A stretch of 64,000 bases of DNA from Sinorhizobium chiapasense (GTDB taxonomy: Bacteria; Pseudomonadota; Alphaproteobacteria; Rhizobiales; Rhizobiaceae), in contig NZ_CP133152.1 in NCBI RefSeq assembly GCF_036488675.1, positions 124,001 through 188,000 of the forward strand, in the 5' to 3' direction. Shown here one piece after another: positions 24,851-31,910 of the stretch; within the stretch, counting starts at the first letter, position 1; every line of letters begins with the position of its first letter. The notes below the pieces were generated by a model. The model was not told the origin of the DNA, did no database searches, and saw nothing but the letters and a program-made list of their open reading frames with translations. Both the position numbers and the translations under genes were made by a program.

Positions 24851-26116
24851 ATGTTCGAGCCGGTTCTTCTCAAGAATATCGACAGGCCGGATAGTCATTT
24901 GCTGTCGGCCTATGAGGCTGGCGGCGGCTATCAGGCGCTCAGGAAGGTGCTCAGCGAGTACAAGCCTGACGAAGTCGTCGAGCTCGTCAAACAATCCAGC
25001 CTGCGCGGTCGCGGCGGCGCGGGATTCCCGACCGGCATGAAATGGAGCTTCGTGCCGAAGGGGGCCGACAAGCCGAAATATCTGTGCTGCAACGCCGACG
25101 AGGGCGAGCCTGGTACCTTCAAGGACCGGATCATCATGGAGCGCGACCCCCACCAGCTCATCGAGGGGCTGGCGGTCAGCGCCTACGCGATCGGGGCCGA
25201 AACCGCCTATGTCTACATTCGCGGAGAATATGTGACGGCAATCCGTCGCCTGGAGCAGGCGATCGCCGAGGCTCACGAAAAGGGATATCTGGGAAGGCGC
25301 ATTCTGGGCACGGATTTCAACTTCACCGTCCACATCCACTGTGGCGCCGGCGCCTATATCTGCGGCGAGGAGACCGCGATGCTCGAGTCGCTCGAGGGCA
25401 AGCGCGCGCAGCCGCGATTGAAACCGCCGTTTCCGGCCGTGGCCGGGCTCTACGCCAGCCCCACGGTGATCAACAATGTCGAGACGCTCGCCTGCGTTCC
25501 GCATATCGTGACGCGGGGCGCTGCCTGGTTCCGCGGCATCGGCCCGGACAAGAGCCCCGGCCCGAAGCTCTACTGTGTCAGCGGGCAGGTGAAGAAACCC
25601 GGCCTCTACGAGCTGCCGATGGGCATACCGCTCAAGGAACTGGTCGAGGAGCATGCAGGTGGCCCGCTGCCGGGACGCAAGATCAAGGCGGTGATCCCGG
25701 GCGGCGTTTCGGCGCCGGTCATTCCGGAGGGCGGGCTGGAGGTGGGGATGGATTTCGATTCGCTCGCCGCCGTCGGCTCGATGCTCGGTTCGGCCGGCGT
25801 AATCGTGGTCGACGATTCCACCTGCATGGTCAAGGTCGCGACCCGGATCGTCGAATTCTTCCACCATGAGTCCTGTGGCAAGTGCACGCCATGCCGGGAG
25901 GGTCTGAACTGGGCCGTGAAGGTCCTGCGCCGGATCGAGGCCGGGGAGGGCGCGCCCGGCGACCTCGAGCAGCTCGACATGCTCTGCAAGGGCATTTTCG
26001 GCAATACGTTCTGTGCCTTGGGTGACGGCGCGGCGATGGGATTACGGGCTGCGTTGAAGCATTTTCGCGATGAGTTCGTCGCCCACATCGAGGAAGGGAG
26101 GTGCCCGTTCCACTGA
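24851..26116 (+). CDS. nuoF: NADH-quinone oxidoreductase subunit F
   Basis: 421 residues from the ATG at 24851 (MFEPVLLKNIDRP); a longer frame upstream overlaps nuoE and is rejected. It has the NADH-binding glycine-rich SLRGRGGAGFPTGMKW, FMN-region YLCCNADEGEPGTFKDR, CGAGAYICGEETAMLESLEG and the N3 cluster ligands ESCGKCTPCREG plus a later Cys in GNTFCALGDGAA. It oxidises NADH and passes electrons through FMN to the iron-sulfur chain. Confidence 0.96.
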   Translation: MFEPVLLKNIDRPDSHLLSAYEAGGGYQALRKVLSEYKPDEVVELVKQSSLRGRGGAGFPTGMKWSFVPKGADKPKYLCCNADEGEPGTFKDRIIMERDPHQLIEGLAVSAYAIGAETAYVYIRGEYVTAIRRLEQAIAEAHEKGYLGRRILGTDFNFTVHIHCGAGAYICGEETAMLESLEGKRAQPRLKPPFPAVAGLYASPTVINNVETLACVPHIVTRGAAWFRGIGPDKSPGPKLYCVSGQVKKPGLYELPMGIPLKELVEEHAGGPLPGRKIKAVIPGGVSAPVIPEGGLEVGMDFDSLAAVGSMLGSAGVIVVDDSTCMVKVATRIVEFFHHESCGKCTPCREGLNWAVKVLRRIEAGEGAPGDLEQLDMLCKGIFGNTFCALGDGAAMGLRAALKHFRDEFVAHIEEGRCPFH

Positions 26117-26137
26117 AGGCGCGGGCTGCGAGGAAAT

Positions 26138-28708
26138 ATGGTCAGTATCACGATCGACGGACAAACGCTGCAAGTTGAGGCCGGCTCCACGGTGCTGCAA
26201 GCCGCCGAGCGTTTGGGCATCGACATCCCGACCTTCTGCTACTGGAAACGGCTGCCGGCACTTGCCTCGTGCCGCATGTGCCTGGTTGAGATCGAAGGGC
26301 TCAGGCGGTTGCAACCGTCCTGCGCGACCGTGGTCACCGACGGCATGGTGGTCAGGACCAACACGCCCCTGATCGAGGAAACGCGCTCTTCCATGCTCGA
26401 CATGCTGCTCGCCAACCACCCGCTCGACTGCCCGATCTGCGACAAGGGCGGAGAGTGCGAGCTGCAGGACATGGTAATGGCATACGGACCCCGCAGAAGC
26501 GAGTTTCGCGATCCCAAACGCGTGTTCCACTCGAAGGACATCCGTCTGAGCCCGGTCATCATCATGAACGTCAACCGCTGCATCCAGTGCCAACGCTGCG
26601 TCAGGATGTGTGAAGAGGTCGTCGGCGCGGTCGCTTTGGGAACGGTCGAAAAGGGGATGGATACTGCCGTCACCGGTTTCGAGGGCAGCCTTGCAAGCTG
26701 CGACCAGTGCGGCAACTGCGTCGAGGTCTGCCCGGTCGGCGCGCTGATGAGCTTCCCCTATCGCTATAAGGCCCGGCCCTGGGATCTTAACGAGACCGAC
26801 ACCATTTGTCCGCATTGCGGCACCGGCTGCCAACTGACCGTCGGCGCGCGCAAGGGCGAGTTCATGCGGGTCCGCTCCGACTGGGAGCACGGGGTCAACC
26901 GAGAAACGCTCTGCGTGCGTGGGCGCTTCGGCCTCGACTTCATTGAGAGCCGAGACCGGATCAAGCGACCGATGATCCGTCGTGACGGCGCGCTCACTCC
27001 GGTTTCCTGGGCTGAGGCCGGGGATTACCTCAGCCGGCGGCTCTCGGCTGTCGAGGGCAAGGCCGCGGGCGGGCTTGCGTCTGCGCGCCTGCCCAACGAG
27101 GTGCTCTATCAGTTCCAGAAGCTGATACGGACGGTGTTCCGCACCAACAACATCGACTGTTCGTCGCGCTGGTCTACGCCTCTCGATGCGCTCGGACCGC
27201 TTATAGCGGGCTTCTATACCCGCGCGCCGCTGCAAGAGGTGATCGGCAACGACTGCGTGCTCGTGATCGGCGGGAACGTGACGGAAGAAAACCCGGTTAC
27301 CGAATACCTGCTCAGGGATGCCGCGCGACGGCGGCAGACCCACTTGCTCATGCTCTCGGCACGGCCATCCCGTCTGGAGGCCGATGCCCGCGCGGTGGTT
27401 CGGGTGCGGCCGGGCGGAGAGGCGGCAAGCCTTGCGGCGATGGTGGCAGCGCTTATGGCTGCGGACGCCTTGCCGGGCGACGTTCCTGCCGATATCGGCG
27501 AGGAAAGCGCGGCCACCAAACGGGAAGAGCCGGATCGCCTGGCCTCGGCACTCAAGGAGAGCCGCAGTGTCACCGTGCTCGTCAGCATCGAGCTCCTCAG
27601 ATCGCCCGAAGCGCGCGCGACGCTGCAGCAACTCAACAACCTGCTGCAGGTTCTCCACCTGCTCGGCAAGGGTCCGGCGATGCAGTTTCTCTTCGACCGC
27701 GCCAACCAGATGGGCGCCTGGGACATGGGGGTTCTGCCGGCGGCGCTGCCGGGGCACAGCGCGGTCGCCGGCGATGCGGCGCGCACAACTCTCGAACGGG
27801 CCTGGGGCGCCGGGATCCCGTCTGAACCGGGCGCCGGTCTCGACGCCATGCTGGACCTCTGCGTCGACGGGCGGATGGGCGTGCTCTATATCGCCGGAAC
27901 CGACCCGCTGATCGCCTACCCCGACCGCGATTTCGTGACCCACGCACTCGGCGGCGCCGATCTCCTGATCGTGCAGGACACTTTCCTCACGGAGACGGCA
28001 GGCCTGGCGGAGGTCGTCCTGCCGGCAGCGGGTTTCGGCGAGGAGGCCGGCACCTTCACCAACAACGAGGGCCGCGTCCAGAGCGTTCGCAAATTCCGCG
28101 AACCGGCCTTCGAGGCGCGGGGCAATCTGGCGATCTTCGACTTCGTCGCGGCGCTTCGCAAAGAACCGCTGCTGCCATCGACGCCGGCCGAGATTTTCCA
28201 CGAGATCGCCCGGCTCGTTCCAGCCTATCAGGGGTTGACGCAGGACGGGTTCGGCGCCGACGGTGCCTTCACCAAGGCGGCGGCACTACCCGCGGCTGTC
28301 AGGTTCTTCCCGGCGCCGCCTGCCCCGAAATCTACGGACCGGCTCGTGCTGGTGACCGGCAACTGCCTGTTCCACAACGGATATCTTTCCGAACGGTCGG
28401 AAATCCTGAATAGCGTTGCGGATGACCCCTACGTCGAAATGAGCGCTGAGGATGCCGCCGCGCTTGGCCTTTCGGATCAGGATCAAGTGGTGGTGCGATC
28501 CGCTCAGGGCGTACTGACGGCGAAGCTCAAGGTCAACCGGCGCTTCCCAAGCGGCCTCGTGTTCGTTCCCGAAAACTACAGGGCGCTGCGCCTCAACAGC
28601 CTGATGCGGCGGGGCGAATATCCATGTCCGGTGGAGGTGCGCGAGGCCGCGCCGGTCTTCGAGAGCGCCGCGTCCACCGGCTCTGCTTTTGAGCGAGATC
28701 GGATTTGA
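26138..28708 (+). CDS. nuoG: NADH-quinone oxidoreductase subunit G with N7 cluster motif
   Basis: 856 residues, much longer than the roughly 690-residue form usual in alphaproteobacterial nuo1 operons. The N-terminal [2Fe-2S] ligands lie in CYWKRLPALASCRMCL. The His-Cys cluster is HPLDCPICDKGGECELQDM. Two [4Fe-4S] sets follow, CIQCQRCVRMC and CDQCGNCVEVCPVGAL. A further CPHCGTGC, with the fourth Cys 27 residues later (LCVRGRFG), gives the exact CX2CX3CX27C pattern of cluster N7 known from E. coli and Thermus enzymes. The rest is a molybdopterin-oxidoreductase-like fold without a visible catalytic role, ending in a dinucleotide-binding-like C-terminal domain. Confidence 0.94.
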   Translation: MVSITIDGQTLQVEAGSTVLQAAERLGIDIPTFCYWKRLPALASCRMCLVEIEGLRRLQPSCATVVTDGMVVRTNTPLIEETRSSMLDMLLANHPLDCPICDKGGECELQDMVMAYGPRRSEFRDPKRVFHSKDIRLSPVIIMNVNRCIQCQRCVRMCEEVVGAVALGTVEKGMDTAVTGFEGSLASCDQCGNCVEVCPVGALMSFPYRYKARPWDLNETDTICPHCGTGCQLTVGARKGEFMRVRSDWEHGVNRETLCVRGRFGLDFIESRDRIKRPMIRRDGALTPVSWAEAGDYLSRRLSAVEGKAAGGLASARLPNEVLYQFQKLIRTVFRTNNIDCSSRWSTPLDALGPLIAGFYTRAPLQEVIGNDCVLVIGGNVTEENPVTEYLLRDAARRRQTHLLMLSARPSRLEADARAVVRVRPGGEAASLAAMVAALMAADALPGDVPADIGEESAATKREEPDRLASALKESRSVTVLVSIELLRSPEARATLQQLNNLLQVLHLLGKGPAMQFLFDRANQMGAWDMGVLPAALPGHSAVAGDAARTTLERAWGAGIPSEPGAGLDAMLDLCVDGRMGVLYIAGTDPLIAYPDRDFVTHALGGADLLIVQDTFLTETAGLAEVVLPAAGFGEEAGTFTNNEGRVQSVRKFREPAFEARGNLAIFDFVAALRKEPLLPSTPAEIFHEIARLVPAYQGLTQDGFGADGAFTKAAALPAAVRFFPAPPAPKSTDRLVLVTGNCLFHNGYLSERSEILNSVADDPYVEMSAEDAAALGLSDQDQVVVRSAQGVLTAKLKVNRRFPSGLVFVPENYRALRLNSLMRRGEYPCPVEVREAAPVFESAASTGSAFERDRI

Positions 28709-28795
28709 TTGGATCGTTGTGACGACCGGCCGGGTATTGTGCGGAGTAGCATCCTCGAGCTGCCCGGGGCATCTACAATCGATTTCGATTTTTCG

Positions 28796-29236
28796 TCAGT
28801 GGTAGTGGGTCCCGCAAATGTAATCGTGCAGGTCCTGCTCCGTGCGCAACGCTTCGTCGAGCCTGTGCTTGACCACGTCGCCGATGCTGACCACGCCGAC
28901 AACGACGTCTGCCTCCAAGACCAGCACATGGCGCGTACGCCGTTGGGTCATCATCGCCATCACGTAGGGCAGCAAATCCTGTGTCGAACAGGTCGCCACG
29001 CTGCGGTTCATGATGTCTGCAACCCGCATCGTCGCCGCCTCGGCCCCGTGTTCGGCCACCGCATTGCAACAATCCCGTTCCGACAGCGTACCCAGGTATT
29101 CTCCGGGCGAACCGCTGACGACCACGAAGCCGATATTGCTTTCGCGAAACAGCCGCAGCACTTCCACCATGGTGTGGGCGGGCGTGACCGCGATGACCCC
29201 GACCCCCTTGTTCTTCACGATTTCGCCGACAAACAT
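28796..29236 (-). CDS. CBS-domain pair protein
   Basis: 146 residues made of two CBS repeats: first VGVIAVTPAHTMVEVLRLF and IGFVVVSGSPGEYLGTLSERD, then VATCSTQDLLPYVMAMM and HVLVLEADVVVGVVSIGDVV. CBS pairs bind adenine nucleotides or S-adenosylmethionine and act as energy sensors. There is no attached effector domain. It lies between nuoG and nuoI on the strand of nuoI/nuoH, in a cluster whose product turns over NADH, so modulation of the complex by nucleotide state is a guess from position. Confidence 0.9.
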   Translation of the reverse strand: MFVGEIVKNKGVGVIAVTPAHTMVEVLRLFRESNIGFVVVSGSPGEYLGTLSERDCCNAVAEHGAEAATMRVADIMNRSVATCSTQDLLPYVMAMMTQRRTRHVLVLEADVVVGVVSIGDVVKHRLDEALRTEQDLHDYICGTHYH

Positions 29237-29250
29237 TTGAGCCTCCTGCC

Positions 29251-29352
29251 CTGCAGCGCCGTGCGTCTTTTCAAAGGCACAAGGGTCGCTGTAGCACTTT
29301 GAATTGGCGCATGATTTTACCCGTAAATCGCCTGCGATTTAAGGAATCATGC
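29251..29352. repeat. Intergenic repeat with AAATCG/CGATTT palindrome
   Basis: It contains CTGCAGCGCCGTGCGTCTT, GGGTCGCTGTAGCACTTTGA and TAAATCGCCTGCGATTTA followed by AGGAATCATGCG. The same modules, in either orientation, occur at 34036-34112, 55531-55600, 61676-61775 and 63726-63836. It fills the space between the CBS gene and nuoI. Confidence 0.75.
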
Positions 29353-29383
29353 GCTCGCCCCGGGGTTGACAACTGACGGGCGT

Positions 29384-29950
29384 TCACGTCCGCCGGATAT
29401 TCCGCCACCAGTTGTAGCCCTGCGGCTCGCTCGCCTCCACCAGAACGTCCTTCTTCGTGTCAAGGCGGGCGGCAACCACGCCGCCACCGGTCGCCGCCTT
29501 ACCGGGTTTGGCGAGCAGATCGTCGCGCCCGATCACCAGGTCGCGCGAGGAAAAACTCGAGAATTCATATTGTTGGCCAAGGGCGATTGCATCTGCCGGG
29601 CAGGCGTCCTCGCACAATCCGCAGAACAGGCACCGGGCCGTGTCGATCTCGAATTTGGCGGGGCGTCGGTTGCCCTTGTCGTCCTCGTAGGGAACGACTT
29701 CGATGCAGTCGCAGGGACAGATCCGCGCGCAGAGTTCGCAGGCCACGCACTTGATCTCGCCCTCTTCGTCACGCTTGAGGAAGTGATGCCCGCGATAACG
29801 GGAATAGGGCAGCCATTTCTCCTTGTCCGGGTACTGCATGGTCACGGTTCTGGAGAACATGTAGCCGAGGGTCAGCGCCAGGGCGCTCGACAGATCGGAG
29901 AAGAACGCCCAGCCGATCCATGTTCCAGTTCTGTCCCATGCGCGCGACAT
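29384..29950 (-). CDS. nuoI: NADH-quinone oxidoreductase subunit I
   Basis: 188 residues from the ATG at 29948-29950 (MSRAWDRTGTWIG); an in-frame TTG at 29986 would add 12 residues. Two [4Fe-4S] ferredoxin motifs are CVACELCARICPCDC and CLFCGLCEDACPADAI, carrying clusters N6a and N6b. An N-terminal amphipathic segment fits membrane-surface attachment. A C-terminal tail of about 45 residues follows the second motif. Unlike the usual order, it is transcribed opposite to nuoA-G, together with nuoH. Confidence 0.94.
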   Translation of the reverse strand: MSRAWDRTGTWIGWAFFSDLSSALALTLGYMFSRTVTMQYPDKEKWLPYSRYRGHHFLKRDEEGEIKCVACELCARICPCDCIEVVPYEDDKGNRRPAKFEIDTARCLFCGLCEDACPADAIALGQQYEFSSFSSRDLVIGRDDLLAKPGKAATGGGVVAARLDTKKDVLVEASEPQGYNWWRNIRRT

Positions 29951-30067
29951 CGCCGCCCCGCTGCCGCTGTCTCCTGGATCGACCAAGGAGGAAATATGCG
30001 GCCCTTTAAAGTGCTACAGCGACCTTGGTCTGCGACTGAGGATGCTGCAGGGAGCCACTCCCGGCCC

Positions 30068-31054
30068 CTAGGAGAATACAATAGCTGTAATAATTATGTT
30101 CGCCATCGACAGAGGAAGCAAGACTTTCCACCCGATCGCCATCAGCTGGTCGTAGCGATAGCGCGGGAAGGTGAAGCGAAACCACATGAACAGATAGACG
30201 AAGAACGCCACCTTGAGCACGAACCAGAGGAGCGGCGGCAGGGGGATCAGCACGCCGTTCCAGCCGCCGAAGAACAGGATCACCGAGAGGACCGACACGA
30301 GCAGCATGATGACGTATTCGCTGATCATGAAGAATGCGAAGCGGATGCCGCTGTATTCGGTATGGAAGCCGGCCCCCAGATCGCCTTCCGCTTCTGCCAG
30401 ATCGAAGGGAATGCGCTGCGCTTCAGCAAGTCCCGCGACGAAGAACACGAAGAATCCGACCGGTTGGTAGACGATGTACCAGACATCGGCTTGGGCCCGG
30501 ACGATGTCCAAGAGGCTCATGGATTGCGCCAGCATGACCACGCCGATGACGGCGAACCCCATCGGGATCTCGTAGCTGATCATCTGCGCGCAGGTCCTGA
30601 GGCTGCCCAGCACCGCATATTTGCTGTTTGCGGCCCAACCGCCGAAGATGACGCCATAGACCTCGAGCCCGATCACCGCGAAGACGAAAAGGAGCGCGAC
30701 GTTCAGGTTGGAAACGTAGAGGGAGATCTCGTTGCCGAGCACCGAGACGCTCTCGCCGAAGGGGATCGCGACGAACACCACAAAGGGCGGCGCGAGCGCC
30801 AGGATCGGCGCCAGCTTGAACAGGAAGCGGTCGGCTTCGGCCGGGATATGGTCCTCCTTGGTCAGGAGCTTGATGCCGTCCGCCACCGGTTGCAGCAGCC
30901 CGTGCCACCCCACGCGCATCGGCCCCATCCGCTGCTGCATGTGCCCGGCGATCTTGCGTTCCAGCCAGGTCAGCGGCAAGGGCAGGAGCAGCAGCATTGC
31001 GATCAGCAACGCGACCTTGAAAACGATCAGGCCAAGGGCGACGATAAGTTCCAT
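30068..31054 (-). CDS. nuoH: NADH-quinone oxidoreductase subunit H
   Basis: 328 residues, eight or so membrane helices. The quinone-chamber signature is LTWLERKIAGHMQQRMGPMRVGW. The acidic loop is PFDLAEAEGDLGAGFHTEYSGIRFAFF. It links the quinone site with the membrane arm. It lies 117 bases upstream of nuoI on the minus strand, so nuoH-nuoI form a small separate transcription unit convergent with nuoG. Confidence 0.95.
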   Translation of the reverse strand: MELIVALGLIVFKVALLIAMLLLLPLPLTWLERKIAGHMQQRMGPMRVGWHGLLQPVADGIKLLTKEDHIPAEADRFLFKLAPILALAPPFVVFVAIPFGESVSVLGNEISLYVSNLNVALLFVFAVIGLEVYGVIFGGWAANSKYAVLGSLRTCAQMISYEIPMGFAVIGVVMLAQSMSLLDIVRAQADVWYIVYQPVGFFVFFVAGLAEAQRIPFDLAEAEGDLGAGFHTEYSGIRFAFFMISEYVIMLLVSVLSVILFFGGWNGVLIPLPPLLWFVLKVAFFVYLFMWFRFTFPRYRYDQLMAIGWKVLLPLSMANIIITAIVFS

Positions 31055-31415
31055 GTCCGCGGCTGCTTATCCAACGGGTTGAAACGCGTGGCCGGACTTT
31101 GACGCCGGCCATCCACTGGCAATCTGCGCGCTTGTCTATCTGCACGGTACAACGGCGGCGCACGACACACAATGGCGTCACAGTTCTGCCGCGACCGCCT
31201 GCGGCATGTCGGGTCCCGCGTCACTACAGCGCCGCGCGTAAGGAAACATGCGGTAGCGTCCGAGGCCAACGCTCCCATAGGCAGTTTTTCCCGACAATTT
31301 GATCAGGTGCAAGGTCGCGAGCCTGTCGCCGATCTAGGGTATAATAACAGCCATCGGCGACGAACGCCGATGGCTTCGAACGGTTCTGACAGTCCCTGAC
31401 GGGAAGGAGGAGTCC
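31055..31415. promoter_or_regulatory. Divergent intergenic region with a perfect -10 and a leader hairpin
   Basis: No gene. A perfect TATAAT is at 31340-31345, without a good -35 at the expected distance. Four bases later begins a 10-bp hairpin, GCCATCGGCG / CGCCGATGGC (arms 31350-31359 and 31365-31374, loop ACGAA). A transcript started about 31352 would carry this stem at its extreme 5' end, before the EF-hand gene. Confidence 0.5.
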
Positions 31416-31820
31416 ATGATACCGACTGTATTGCTGCGTTCGGCTGCTGTTGCCGGTCTTATCGCGCTTGGCGTGAGTGCTGGCGCCAGCGCGCAAACAA
31501 CCGAGGGCGAAGAGCCCCGCCGTGATCCGCCGCCCGAAGGCATGATGCGGGACGGCGATCGGCCTCGCGAGCGGGACATGATGGGCCAGGACATGATGGG
31601 CCAAGGTATGATGGGCAGGGGCATGATGGGCCGCATGCCGATGATGGCCATGCGCGGGCACATGATGAAGATAATGTTCGCCATCGCTGATGCGGACGGG
31701 GACGGCAGCCTCTCTTTCGAGGAGGTGTCGGCCATCCACAAGCGAATCTTCGACAAGGTGGACGCCAACAAGGACGGGAAGGTTTCCACCGAAGAGGTCC
31801 AGGCATTCATGCGGCCCTAG
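31416..31820 (+). CDS. Secreted EF-hand calcium-binding protein
   Basis: 134 residues with a signal peptide (IPTVLLRSAAVAGLIALGVS, ending near ASAQ). A Met/Gly-rich region has tandem MMGQ/MMGR units (DMMGQDMMGQGMMGRGMMGR) at about residues 54-73. Two EF-hand loops follow: DADGDGSLSFEE and DANKDGKVSTEE. The ribosome site is GGAAGGAGG. It probably acts as a periplasmic calcium-binding protein; the methionine-rich stretch could also bind copper, which is speculation. The TAG stop opens a palindromic repeat. Confidence 0.85.
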   Translation: MIPTVLLRSAAVAGLIALGVSAGASAQTTEGEEPRRDPPPEGMMRDGDRPRERDMMGQDMMGQGMMGRGMMGRMPMMAMRGHMMKIMFAIADADGDGSLSFEEVSAIHKRIFDKVDANKDGKVSTEEVQAFMRP

Positions 31821-31889
31821 AGCATCCCGCTTTCAAGTGGAATCACTGAAAGCGGATAATGATTTTGGGCCGAATCGACCCAAAATCAT
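31818..31889. repeat. Truncated palindromic repeat plus convergent hairpin
   Basis: TAGAGCATCCCGCTTTCAAG and CACTGAAAGCGGATAA match the family at 21330 but lack the closing GATGCTCTAG. They run into a different perfect 11-bp stem, ATGATTTTGGG / CCCAAAATCAT (31859-31869, 31879-31889). It lies between the convergent EF-hand and helicase genes and could serve as their terminator. Confidence 0.75.
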
Positions 31890-31910
31890 GAACGCCATCG
31901 ATTCCCGCCC

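Noticed and set aside
29990..31102. Plus-strand ATG at about 29996 with a strong AAGGAGG site
   Set aside because: The frame continues antisense to nuoH, which is certain; the protein is low-complexity and charged. The site is probably coincidence.
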